From assembly GCA_964389365.1 (NCBI GenBank), contig CAYMDO010000006.1, forward strand, positions 8,806-72,805: a stretch of DNA of 64,000 nucleotides. The letters are read 5' to 3'. The stretch comes from UBA993 sp964389365. GTDB taxonomy: Bacteria; Bacillota; Dethiobacteria; DTU022. This document shows positions 1 through 8,133 of the stretch, one piece after another (the first letter of the stretch is position 1; each line of letters begins with the position of its first letter). The notes beneath the pieces are model-generated. The model did no database searches. It saw only the letters and a list, made by a program, of their open reading frames with translations, and had not been told where the DNA came from. The position numbers were made by a program, and so were the translations under genes.

Positions 1-951
1 CAAACGTTGAAAGATGTAAGGGTGATAGCTTTTGATAAAACCGGTACCCTGACCAGGGGAAAGCCGCAGGTTACGGATCTGGTGCCTGCTAACGGCTTCA
101 GCAGGGCAGAATTGCTCTCTTATGCCGCGGGGGTTGAAGCAGTTTCAGAGCACCCGCTTGGCGCTGCCCTGGTTGAAAAAGCGGTAGATGAAGAAGTCAG
201 TTTTTCTGAAGTAAAAAACTTTGAGTCTTTTACCGGGCAGGGCGTCGTCGGGGCTGTTGATAACCGGAAAGTTATGGTAGGGAGCCGGCGCCTGATTGAG
301 AGTAACAAAATTGATACGGCAGGGTTGTCGGAGCAGATGGTAACACTCGAAGCGGAAGGCAAAACGGTAGTCCTGGTAGCTGTTGAAGGCCAGGCGGCCG
401 GACTGGTGGCCATAGCAGACACCCTGAAAGATGAAGCCGGTGAAGCGCTGGCGAAGTTGAAAGATCTGGGGCTGGTAACGGTGATGATTACCGGTGATAA
501 CCGGGTTACTGCCGAAGCGATAGCCCGCCAGATTGGAATCGATAAGGTTATTGCCGAAGTCCTTCCTGACGGTAAGGTCGAGCAGGTCAGAAAGCTGCAG
601 GAGGAATTTGGATTGACAGCCATGGTGGGTGACGGGATTAATGACGCACCGGCCTTGAAACAGGCTAACGTAGGCATAGCGATCGGAACGGGGACCGACA
701 TAGCCATTGAGGCTTCCGATATTACCCTGGTCAGGGGCAACCTGAACTCGGTCGTCGCTGCTATACGGCTTTCCCGCGCCACATTCCAGAAGATACGCCA
801 GAATTATTTCTGGGCCTGGTTTTACAACGGCATTGCCATACCGGTGGCTTTTTTTGGCCTGCTGCACCCGATTATCGGCGCCGGCGCGATGGCGCTCAGC
901 TCTCTTAATGTTGTCCTTAACTCGCTGCGGCTGAGGAAAATAGAGCTGTAA
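1..951 (+). CDS. copA: Cu+-exporting P-type ATPase, C-terminal part (5' end outside window)
   Basis: The reading frame is open from base 1, so the gene begins upstream and only about 316 codons are visible. The fragment starts just before the phosphorylation motif DKTGT (bases 34-48), followed by the HP motif SEHPLG of heavy-metal pumps, the hinge motif TGDN and the GDGINDAP motif. The last two membrane helices carry FYNG and a Met-Ala-Leu-Ser-Ser stretch, the YN and MxxSS signatures of the Cu(I) subgroup. By family it exports cytoplasmic Cu+ at the cost of ATP. Metal-binding domains and the CPC helix lie outside the window. A terminator follows, so this is the last gene of its transcript. 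Confidence 0.9.
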   Translation, partial: QTLKDVRVIAFDKTGTLTRGKPQVTDLVPANGFSRAELLSYAAGVEAVSEHPLGAALVEKAVDEEVSFSEVKNFESFTGQGVVGAVDNRKVMVGSRRLIESNKIDTAGLSEQMVTLEAEGKTVVLVAVEGQAAGLVAIADTLKDEAGEALAKLKDLGLVTVMITGDNRVTAEAIARQIGIDKVIAEVLPDGKVEQVRKLQEEFGLTAMVGDGINDAPALKQANVGIAIGTGTDIAIEASDITLVRGNLNSVVAAIRLSRATFQKIRQNYFWAWFYNGIAIPVAFFGLLHPIIGAGAMALSSLNVVLNSLRLRKIEL

Positions 952-1002
952 TTTGATTTTGACTTCCTTTCCCTATTGCTGGCCGGGAAGAAAACGATAA
1001 AC

Positions 1003-1050
1003 AAGCGGTTTTCATTTCCGTTAACAACGAAATGAATTGGCCGCTTTTTT
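1003..1050 (+). terminator. Intrinsic terminator after copA
   Basis: Broken hairpin with AAGCGG pairing to CCGCTT, an inner perfect TTCATTTC/GAAATGAA stem, and a run of six T at the end. It lies about 50 bases past the copA stop. Confidence 0.75.
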
Positions 1051-1134
1051 ATGGCAATAAAATGGCTGATAAAAAGGTTTCTCGAGCAGGAATGTCGTAT
1101 TTTCTCAAAATGGCTATTACGGGAGGATCGGCTG

Positions 1135-1683
1135 ATGAAAGTTACTGCAGGTGAAGTAACCATTGAAATTACCGCAGGTGATATTGCCGCCCAGAAAGAT
1201 ATGCTGGCCGTAGTCAATGCAGCAAACGCCCGGCTGGTGAGCGGCGGTGGAGTTGCCGGGGCCCTGCACCGGGCGGCAGGCCCGGGATTGGAAGAAGAGT
1301 GCCGGCTGCTGGCTCCGATTAAACCGGGGGAAGTGGTGATTACCGGGGGGCATAACCTTTCAAACCGCTATGTTATCCACTGTCTCGGGCCGGTTTTTGG
1401 AGTTGATCGGCCGGAGGATAAACTGCTTGCCGCTTGTTACCGCAATGCGCTTTACCTGGCTGAAGAAAGAAGGATAAGTTCAATCGCTTTTCCTTCCATT
1501 TCAACCGGAGCTTTCGGCTACCCGGTCCGGGCGGCGGCGGAGATTGCTTTTAAGGCGGTAAAGGAAATGTTGAAGGTATTAAGGGAAGTGAAGCTGATTC
1601 GTTTTGTCCTGCATGATCAATCTGCGTTTGCCATTCATGAAGAGGTAATAAAAACGGTATTTGATACCGGAAAATTTAGCTAG
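1135..1683 (+). CDS. Macro-domain protein (ADP-ribose binding)
   Basis: A 182-residue stand-alone macro domain. The N-terminal half has the VNAAN motif followed by a GGGVAGALHRAAG loop, and later comes STGAFGYP, the loop that holds the distal ribose and phosphates. Such proteins bind or hydrolyse ADP-ribose derivatives (O-acetyl-ADP-ribose, ADP-ribosylated side chains) in the cytoplasm; the substrate cannot be told from sequence. The frame is open from 1051, but I place the start at ATG 1135 because GGGAGG lies just before it and family homology begins there. It sits 20 bases upstream of gatC and may be co-transcribed with the gat genes. Confidence 0.85.
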   Translation: MKVTAGEVTIEITAGDIAAQKDMLAVVNAANARLVSGGGVAGALHRAAGPGLEEECRLLAPIKPGEVVITGGHNLSNRYVIHCLGPVFGVDRPEDKLLAACYRNALYLAEERRISSIAFPSISTGAFGYPVRAAAEIAFKAVKEMLKVLREVKLIRFVLHDQSAFAIHEEVIKTVFDTGKFS

Positions 1684-1703
1684 CCGGAAGTTGGTGAAAG
1701 ATC

Positions 1704-1991
1704 ATGGCCAATCCCATTATGGAAGAGCTATCCAGGGCGGCAGAAGTTGCAAAAATTAAGCTGGATGAAGCAGAGCTTAAGATGCTTTACACACGGTTTA
1801 CTACCTGCTTGCAGTGGTTGGAACCGCTTCTGAAGGCAGATTTCTCCGCGTTCGAGCCGCAGCTCTTTGGGCACGGGGCGATCAATGTGCTGCGCGAAGA
1901 CAGGGCTGTGCAGAGAGAGTTACAGGGCCTGGAAGACTGTGCCGCCAGCTATGAGGACGGCTTTTATGTTGTTCCGCCAATTATCGAATAA
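1704..1991 (+). CDS. gatC: Asp-tRNA(Asn)/Glu-tRNA(Gln) amidotransferase subunit C
   Basis: A 95-residue protein with the GatC pattern: an N-terminal helix, then the conserved acidic Leu-Arg-Glu-Asp (LREDRAV) segment and a C-terminal FYVVPPIIE tail typical of the subunit that wraps around GatA and GatB. It is a small chaperone-like belt in the GatCAB complex. First gene of gatC-gatA-gatB, 23 bases ahead of gatA. Confidence 0.88.
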   Translation: MANPIMEELSRAAEVAKIKLDEAELKMLYTRFTTCLQWLEPLLKADFSAFEPQLFGHGAINVLREDRAVQRELQGLEDCAASYEDGFYVVPPIIE

Positions 1992-2014
1992 GCGGCAGCC
2001 GAAGGAGGAATATT

Positions 2015-3460
2015 GTGGACTCGAGGACAATAAGCGCGGGACGCCTTGCAGATCAAGTGAACAGGGGCGAATTAAAGGCACGGGAATTGATTGAAAACGC
2101 TTTACAGAATGCCCGGGAACAGAACGAAAAGCTGAATATTTTTTGCAGCCTGGCCGGCAATGAAGCGCTGGAGCAGGCCGCCGCAGTGGATCAGAAGATT
2201 GAGGCCGGGTATTGCCTGCCCCTGGCCGGGGTGCCGTTAGCGGTAAAAGATGATTTTTTATACAAATCTTTGCCGACTACTTTCGGATCACAGCAATTTA
2301 GGGGATTTTGCCCGCCATACAGCGCCGCTGCGGTTGAGAGACTGGCTGCAGCCGGTGCTGTTGTAATCGGGAAAACCAATATTGATAACATGGGGGTAGG
2401 TTCGACCACTCTTGATTCTCCACAGGGACCGGCACTTAACCCCTATAATACGGGTAAAGTTGCCGGCAGCGCCGGCGCCGCGGCGCTGGCAGAGGGGATC
2501 TGTTTGCTTGCCCTTGAAAGCGACAGCGGCGGCGCCCTGCGACGGGGGGCTGCGAACTGCGGGGTTTTTGGCTTTCTTCCTTCAGCCGGCTTGGTATCCC
2601 GCCACGGCCTGGCTTTGCACTGCAGCTCTTTTGGCCGTGCCGGTGTTTCTGCCCTATTTCCGGAAGATCTACCGGTTGCCCTTAGGTTAATTTCTGGTTT
2701 CGACCCACGCGACGCCTCCACAGCAGTTTGCAGGGAAGCAATTGGCAGAGGGGAGAAAACAGGCGATCTTTCGAATGTTGTTATCGGCTGTATGGGGGAA
2801 TACCCTGGTTCGACTGCCGCCAATCCCCTGAACCTGCTTCAGGAGACCCGCGATCGCCTGGCAGAACTGGGAGCCGGGCTGACCGATATAAAGCTTAAAT
2901 ATCTGCCTGAAGTTTTACGGGCTTACCAGGTTATCGCCTCAGCCGAGGCTTCTTCCAACCTTTTGCGCTATGACGGTATCCGCTACGGCCGGGCAATCGA
3001 AGCAGATGATCTGGAAATGATGTACAGTAAAACGCGCAAAGCCACTTTTAACGGTGAGGCACTGACCCGCAGCATCTTCGGTACTTATTTTTTAAGCCAG
3101 GGCGGCTACAACCTTTATTACCGGCAGGCTTTAAGGGTCTGGAACATGCTCAGGCAGCAGCTTACATCAGTTTTTGAACAATGCGATCTTCTGCTGATGC
3201 CGGTTGCCGGCGCAGAGATTCCTCTGGCAGCGGAAGAACCGGTTTTTACGGATCTATTTGAAGATGATATTTATACAGTTCCGGCCAGCATGGCGGGTAA
3301 TCCTGCAATATGCCTGCCTGCCGGTTACCGTGACGGGCTTCCGGCAGGAGTTCAGCTGGTCGGAAGACATTTTGATGATGCATTTTTAATCTCCGCGGCT
3401 TTGAAAATTGCGCCGCTAATCAACTCAGCTCCGCAGGGGCCCGGTAAAGGAGTCAACTAA
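2015..3460 (+). CDS. gatA: GatA-type amidase subunit lacking its catalytic serines
   Basis: 481 residues, amidase-signature fold, sitting exactly between gatC and gatB. Start is GTG 2015 with AAGGAGG 7 bases upstream. GatA normally hydrolyses glutamine with a Lys/cis-Ser/Ser triad and channels NH3 to GatB. The Lys is present (PLAVKDD, Lys78). The usual GGSSGGS loop is shortened to AGSAGAAA, with Ala153 at the cis-Ser position. The nucleophile motif SDTGGSIRxP reads SDSGGALRRG, with Ala174 at the nucleophile. The bases (GGC GGC GCC CTG) are unambiguous, and there is no frameshift, so the protein is likely made but not a glutaminase. It may be retained as a structural partner of GatB and GatC. 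An intact amidase paralogue lies at 37548. Confidence 0.85.
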   Translation: MDSRTISAGRLADQVNRGELKARELIENALQNAREQNEKLNIFCSLAGNEALEQAAAVDQKIEAGYCLPLAGVPLAVKDDFLYKSLPTTFGSQQFRGFCPPYSAAAVERLAAAGAVVIGKTNIDNMGVGSTTLDSPQGPALNPYNTGKVAGSAGAAALAEGICLLALESDSGGALRRGAANCGVFGFLPSAGLVSRHGLALHCSSFGRAGVSALFPEDLPVALRLISGFDPRDASTAVCREAIGRGEKTGDLSNVVIGCMGEYPGSTAANPLNLLQETRDRLAELGAGLTDIKLKYLPEVLRAYQVIASAEASSNLLRYDGIRYGRAIEADDLEMMYSKTRKATFNGEALTRSIFGTYFLSQGGYNLYYRQALRVWNMLRQQLTSVFEQCDLLLMPVAGAEIPLAAEEPVFTDLFEDDIYTVPASMAGNPAICLPAGYRDGLPAGVQLVGRHFDDAFLISAALKIAPLINSAPQGPGKGVN

Positions 3461-3461
3461 A

Positions 3462-4895
3462 GTGGAGCATGAAACAGTAATCGGGCTCGAAGTGCACGTC
3501 GAGCTGCTCACCGAGAGCAAACTCTTCTGTTCCTGCCCCAACCGCTTTGCAGCAGAGCCAAATGCCAACACCTGCCCCGGCTGTCTCGGTTTCCCGGGCA
3601 TAATGCCGCAGCTGAACGGCGCTGCGGTTAAGAAAGCGCTTGCTGCAGCTTTGGCATTGAATTGTGAGATTGCCCTGTTCAGCTATTTTGACCGGAAAAA
3701 TTATTTTTATCCCGATATACCGAAAGGTTACCAGATCTCGCAATTTCACGTGCCGATCGGCAGCGGGGGCTATCTTGACCTGGAGGATGATCAGGGCACA
3801 TCAAAAAGGGTGCGCATCGGCCGGGTGCATATGGAAGAAGATGCGGGAAAGCTGGTTCATTCGCCGGTAAACGATACATCGCTTGTTGACTATAACAGGG
3901 CCGGGGTTCCTTTGATCGAAGTGGTAACCGAACCTGATCTTCGCACCCCCGGGGAAGCGAGGCGTTACCTGGAAAAGCTGAAAAGTATCCTCCAATATGC
4001 TTCTGTTTCCGACTGTAAAATGGAAGAAGGCAGCTTGCGCTGCGACGCCAATATATCCCTGAGGCCTGCGGGAAGCGAAACGCTCGGCAGCAAGGTTGAA
4101 TTAAAGAATATGAACTCTTTTAAAGCAGTGGAAAAATCGCTTGAGCATGAGATAAAGAGGCAGCAAGCCGTTTTGAATAAAGGCCGGGAAGTGGCGACAC
4201 AAACCCGCCGTTGGGATGAAAACCGCCAGGAAACGCTGGTAATGCGCGGCAAGCTGCAGGCCCATGACTATCGCTGTTTTATCGACCCTGAGCTGGCACC
4301 GGTTCAATTGACCGCGTCCGAGGTAGAAGAAGCACGAAAAAACCTGCCTGAAATGGCTGAAGACAGGGCGGCTCGCTTTGTCAGGGATTACAACCTGCCC
4401 GCTTACGATGCTGCAGTATTGACAGCTTCCCGCAATTTGGCCAATTATTTTGAAGACTGCCTGGCAGAGTACGATAACCCCAAAGTTGCAGGCAACTGGA
4501 TTATGGGTGAGCTGACGGCCCGGCTGAACAGCGCCGGCATTGAGGCTGACAGCTGTAATTTTACGCCCCTCCACATGGCCGAACTGCTGAAAATGATCGA
4601 CGCCGGTATGATCAGCGGCAAGCTGGCAAAAGAAATCCTTGAGCAGTCGTTTGCCGTCGGTAAAAGCCCGCGTCAAATTGTGGAAGAGAAAAACCTGACC
4701 CAGGTTTCCGATCAGGGCGAGTTGGAGAGGGTAATCAGGAAAATGATCGAAGATCACCCGGATAGCGTTGCTAACTATCGTTGTGGAAAAACCAAAGCCC
4801 TCGGCTTTTTAATCGGACAGGTGATGAAGGAAACCGGCGGCAAAGCCAACCCGCAGCTGGTTAATGAACTGCTGCAAAAGGCCCTCGACAGGTGA
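3462..4895 (+). CDS. gatB: Asp-tRNA(Asn)/Glu-tRNA(Gln) amidotransferase subunit B
   Basis: 477 residues, the usual GatB length. It opens with the GLEVHVEL motif, then two Cys pairs (FCSC and CPGC) that bind zinc in this family, the FDRKNYFYPDIPKGYQ segment, and a C-terminal helical YqeY-like tRNA-binding domain. GatB phosphorylates mischarged Glu-tRNA(Gln) or Asp-tRNA(Asn) and transfers NH3. GTG start one base after the gatA stop, with AAAGGAG about 10 bases upstream inside gatA, so translation is probably coupled. All visible motifs are normal, in contrast to its GatA partner. Isolated family members are known to accept free ammonium. Confidence 0.95.
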   Translation: MEHETVIGLEVHVELLTESKLFCSCPNRFAAEPNANTCPGCLGFPGIMPQLNGAAVKKALAAALALNCEIALFSYFDRKNYFYPDIPKGYQISQFHVPIGSGGYLDLEDDQGTSKRVRIGRVHMEEDAGKLVHSPVNDTSLVDYNRAGVPLIEVVTEPDLRTPGEARRYLEKLKSILQYASVSDCKMEEGSLRCDANISLRPAGSETLGSKVELKNMNSFKAVEKSLEHEIKRQQAVLNKGREVATQTRRWDENRQETLVMRGKLQAHDYRCFIDPELAPVQLTASEVEEARKNLPEMAEDRAARFVRDYNLPAYDAAVLTASRNLANYFEDCLAEYDNPKVAGNWIMGELTARLNSAGIEADSCNFTPLHMAELLKMIDAGMISGKLAKEILEQSFAVGKSPRQIVEEKNLTQVSDQGELERVIRKMIEDHPDSVANYRCGKTKALGFLIGQVMKETGGKANPQLVNELLQKALDR

Positions 4896-4938
4896 GCCGG
4901 GAGTTTCAGCTTTAAAAATGCACTTGTTAAAATGCAGG

Positions 4939-5700
4939 TCAGAATTCCATTTTGGAAAACCTGTAGCTGCTTAGGATCACTAGCAGGGTAATAAGCATAA
5001 CTGTGACGGTCAGCGGAGCTGTGCTGTCGGTTGCGGCTGCTCTGCCATCGAGCAGCGGTTTCATCTGGCTCAGCAGGGTATTGGGGTAATAGTTGGCTGC
5101 AGCAGAACCGGCAACGAGAAGGTTTAAGATACCGCTTAAGAAAAAAATGAGCAGGGTTACCCCGCCGGCCTGGAGAGGGCTTTTCAGCACGGTTGAAAGG
5201 GCGAAGGCCAGGGTGGCAATTAGCAAGGTAAAGACAGTCAGGTTGGCCGTTGCCAGTGCTGATTCTGCCAACGGTGGTTGGCCGAGCAGGCTGGTTGTAT
5301 AAAGATAGGCCAGGGCGCTGCAGGTAAAGATGCCGGCGATTACAAGCCAATACATGATAACCAGCTTGGCGCAGAGGTACTGCCGTCGGCTGACCGGTTT
5401 GCTGAGCAGCCACCCGGTAACCCCTGTTTCCTTTTCACGGGCGACACAACCCATCACCGTAAAGATCAAAACGAAGATACCGATTTGCGATACATCGTTG
5501 AGATATGAAAAGTACGCATCCTGCGGTGTAGGCTCGGGCACAATAATTTCAACCCCGGTCGCGAAATAACCGAGAAGTTCGTTCATGTGCTTAAGCATCA
5601 GGGGGTCGAGCAGGGCGAAAAAAAGGAGCACCAGCAGAAATGCCGGGTAACGGAAGCTGCGCCAGTTGGCTTTTAATTCTTTCACCATTAAGCTCTTCAT
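4939..5700 (-). CDS. ABC-2 type exporter permease (YxlG-like)
   Basis: 253 residues with about six hydrophobic segments, starting with a charged N-terminus (MKSLMVKELKANWR) and a first helix at about residues 18-38; the region REKETGVTGWLLSKPVSRRQY after the second helix is typical of ABC-2 permeases. It would form the membrane channel for the ATPase encoded just upstream, whose stop overlaps its start by 4 bases. Substrate unknown. The order PLDc_N protein, ATPase, permease matches yxlE-yxlF-yxlG of the Bacillus subtilis sigY operon. Confidence 0.8.
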   Translation of the reverse strand: MKSLMVKELKANWRSFRYPAFLLVLLFFALLDPLMLKHMNELLGYFATGVEIIVPEPTPQDAYFSYLNDVSQIGIFVLIFTVMGCVAREKETGVTGWLLSKPVSRRQYLCAKLVIMYWLVIAGIFTCSALAYLYTTSLLGQPPLAESALATANLTVFTLLIATLAFALSTVLKSPLQAGGVTLLIFFLSGILNLLVAGSAAANYYPNTLLSQMKPLLDGRAAATDSTAPLTVTVMLITLLVILSSYRFSKMEF

Positions 5701-6683
5701 TTGGTTTGCCCCGCCAGGTGATGTTCTTCTATAACCTTAAAAAAAGCGGCTTCCAAGTTGGTCCGGTTTAGCACAAATTCTCTGACCACGATGCCCTGAC
5801 CGATCAGTTCAAAAAGTAAGCTGTCAGCCATCTCCAGGGATTGCCCGGGCTTAGAGATGACATGAAGCTGGTTCAGTTGAGAAGTTACCAGCTTTACATG
5901 ACGGTTACGGCTGATCAGGCTGGCTGCCCGGGGATGGTCTTCAGGCCTGACCGTGATAACGTACTGTTCTATGGCATAACGTGTCAGCAGGTCAGAGGTT
6001 TTGGCGTCAAGCAACTTACGGCCTCTGTCAATAATTGTGATATAATCGCAGATCCGCTCCACGTCGGCCAGGATGTGGCTTGAAAAAAAGACAGTAGCCC
6101 GGCCTTTTAATTTATTGATGATATTTAGCACCCGCCTGCGCCCGTCGGGGTCGAGTGCTGATACCGGTTCGTCAAGAATCAATAATTCAGGTTCGGTCAG
6201 CAACACTGCCGCCAGGCCCAAACGCTGCTGCATCCCCCGGGAATAGACACCAACGCGGCGATTAGCATCCTGCTGCAGGTTAAAGTAATCCAGCAGCTTT
6301 TCAATCCTTATGCGGCTTTTATGACGATCAACCCCGTATATTCCGGCAACCAGCACCAGCGCTTCCCTGCCGGTCAGGCCTTCCGGAAATACCGGATCCT
6401 GGGGCAAATAATTTACATGCTGCAAATACCTGAGCCGGCGGCCGAAAGCAAGCGGTTCCCCAAGCACCCTGACCTGCCCGGAATCTGCTGCCGTCAAGCC
6501 GAGTATTATTTTAATAGCAGTGGTTTTCCCGGCACCGTTTGGTCCGAGAAACCCGTGAACCGAACCGCGAATTACCCTGAAGGCCAAATCTTTCAGCGCC
6601 TGCTGGGAGCCAAAGCTCTTTGACAGGTTGCTTGCTGCGATGGAATATTCCCCGATGTTACTCTTCTCCCCTGCCTGCTGCAA
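5697..6683 (-). CDS. ABC transporter ATP-binding protein (YxlF-like)
   Basis: 328 residues. Walker A GPNGAGKTT at about residues 53-61, signature YSRGMQQRLGLA, Walker B LLILDEP followed by SALDPDGRR, and a C-terminal extension of about 90 residues as in drug or lantibiotic-type exporters (DrrA/NosF group). It energises the downstream permease. The only start I find is TTG 6683, without a clear ribosome binding site; it lies inside the end of the upstream PLDc_N gene, suggesting translational coupling. Substrate unknown. Confidence 0.85.
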   Translation of the reverse strand: MQQAGEKSNIGEYSIAASNLSKSFGSQQALKDLAFRVIRGSVHGFLGPNGAGKTTAIKIILGLTAADSGQVRVLGEPLAFGRRLRYLQHVNYLPQDPVFPEGLTGREALVLVAGIYGVDRHKSRIRIEKLLDYFNLQQDANRRVGVYSRGMQQRLGLAAVLLTEPELLILDEPVSALDPDGRRRVLNIINKLKGRATVFFSSHILADVERICDYITIIDRGRKLLDAKTSDLLTRYAIEQYVITVRPEDHPRAASLISRNRHVKLVTSQLNQLHVISKPGQSLEMADSLLFELIGQGIVVREFVLNRTNLEAAFFKVIEEHHLAGQTK

Positions 6684-6870
6684 AATAGATAACCGGCCCG
6701 AACAGGTTTATAAAAATAATAATAAGCACCCAGGCCCATTTAGGTAGCGCTTTTACTTCGCGCCGCCTGTTCAAATCGATAAGGGCCCAGATCATAAGCA
6801 GGAGCTGCAGCAGCACTAGCGGCCAAAATAGTTTTAGCGCATCAAATATTTCCTGCACCGGTTTCTCCAC
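6658..6870 (-). CDS. Small PLDc_N-domain membrane protein (YxlE-like)
   Basis: 70 residues with two membrane helices (about 14-33 and 44-64) joined by a basic loop with DLNRRREVKALPKWAW, the signature of the phospholipase-D N-terminal (PLDc_N) family. YxlE of Bacillus, which has this domain, is a membrane protein encoded beside a similar ABC pair and linked to control of sigma-Y. No sigma factor or anti-sigma gene is visible here. GTG 6858 is an alternative start with a better spaced GGTGGAG. It starts 3 bases after the serC-like gene. Confidence 0.75.
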   Translation of the reverse strand: MEKPVQEIFDALKLFWPLVLLQLLLMIWALIDLNRRREVKALPKWAWVLIIIFINLFGPVIYFAAGRGEE

Positions 6871-6873
6871 CTT

Positions 6874-7995
6874 TTATCCTGATACTTGCCAGTATGCCCA
6901 GGAAAGCCAGTCCATGGCCAGGGCCAAATCTTCCTTTTCTACCGTGGCTCCGCACCAGAAACGCAGTCCCCCCGGTGCATCCCGGTAGGATGCAATGTCC
7001 AGGGCAGCTTCCTCCTCCGCCAGTGTTTTGACCAGCGCTTTTAACTGATCGGGTCCGAGATCAAGGGTCAGGCAGACACTGGTATTGGAGATGGCAAGAG
7101 GGTCGGCTGCCAGGAATTTAACCCAGTGGTTATTTTTGACAAAGCCTTCAACAAGCGCCAAATTTTCTTCGCTGCGCCTGATTAAAGCCGGTAATCCGCC
7201 GATTGCCTCTGCCCAGTCCAAAGCGTCAAGATAGTCTTCGAGGCAGAGCATAGACGGGGTATTGATAGTTGAACCCTCAAAAATATCAGCGATTATTTTG
7301 CCGTTTTTTGTCAACTTAAAAATTTTTGGCAGCGGCCATGGCGGAGTGTAGCTTTCAAGCCGCTGCACAGCTCCGGGTGAGAGGATCAGCATTCCGTGGG
7401 CCGCTTCGCCGCCGAGTACTTTTTGCCACGAAAAGGTGATGGCGTCAAGTTTTTCCCAGGGCAGGTCCATGGCAAAGACGGCCGATGTGGCATCACATAG
7501 TACCAGCCCTTCCCGGTTATCCGGAATAAAATTGCCGTCAGGCACTTTAACTCCGCTTGTAGTCCCGTTCCAGGTGAATACCAGGTCATGGCGGAAATCT
7601 AACTGCCCGAGGTCAGGCAGTTCGCCATAAGGGGCGGCGTAAAGGTTAACATCTTTTAGCTTCAGCTCTTTGGTGATGTCGTCGGCCCAGGTTTTGCCGA
7701 ATGCTTCAAAGTATATAACATCGACCGGCCTGCTACCCAGCAGGTTCCACATAGCCATTTCAAAAGCGCCTGTATCCGAGCCGGGGACCAGCCCGACCAG
7801 GTAGCAGTCCGGTATGCCAAGAATTTTCCTTGTTTGATCGATTGCCTTATTAAGGCGTGCTTTTCCGGCGGTGCTGCGGTGAGAGCGGCCAAGCAGGGTC
7901 GGGTCAAGATTGGCAGTGCTGTAGCCCGGCCTTTTGGCGCATGGACCGGATGAAAACCGGGGGTTAAATGGTTTACTGGCTGGTTTGTCGCTCAT
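6874..7995 (-). CDS. serC: Phosphoserine aminotransferase
   Basis: 373 residues, aligned by eye with the branch of phosphoserine transaminases found in methanogens and alphaproteobacteria (about 370-390 residues). Visible motifs: FSSGPCAKRPGY at the start, GRSHRS, the PGSDTGAFEMAMWN cofactor loop, and SWQKVLGGEAAHG with the PLP-binding Lys. It converts 3-phosphohydroxypyruvate and glutamate to phosphoserine and 2-oxoglutarate in serine synthesis. GGAGG lies 10 bases before the ATG. No serA or serB is adjacent. Confidence 0.85.
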   Translation of the reverse strand: MSDKPASKPFNPRFSSGPCAKRPGYSTANLDPTLLGRSHRSTAGKARLNKAIDQTRKILGIPDCYLVGLVPGSDTGAFEMAMWNLLGSRPVDVIYFEAFGKTWADDITKELKLKDVNLYAAPYGELPDLGQLDFRHDLVFTWNGTTSGVKVPDGNFIPDNREGLVLCDATSAVFAMDLPWEKLDAITFSWQKVLGGEAAHGMLILSPGAVQRLESYTPPWPLPKIFKLTKNGKIIADIFEGSTINTPSMLCLEDYLDALDWAEAIGGLPALIRRSEENLALVEGFVKNNHWVKFLAADPLAISNTSVCLTLDLGPDQLKALVKTLAEEEAALDIASYRDAPGGLRFWCGATVEKEDLALAMDWLSWAYWQVSG

Positions 7996-8133
7996 TTTTA
8001 CTAACCTCCGTTGATTGTAAGCTCAGCTGCCTAAATCATAGGGGAGTGCAGCTGTTTTGTAAATATAATTGCTGTTAAGAAAATGTTTGTCCAGTGATTT
8101 TGCGGGTTTTTTGGTATAAAAGGATGAAGCATG

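Noticed and set aside
145..867. 240-codon frame on the minus strand
   Set aside because: Antisense shadow of the copper ATPase, whose motifs are clear in the other frame.
4101..4757. 218-codon frame on the minus strand
   Set aside because: Antisense to gatB, which is well supported.
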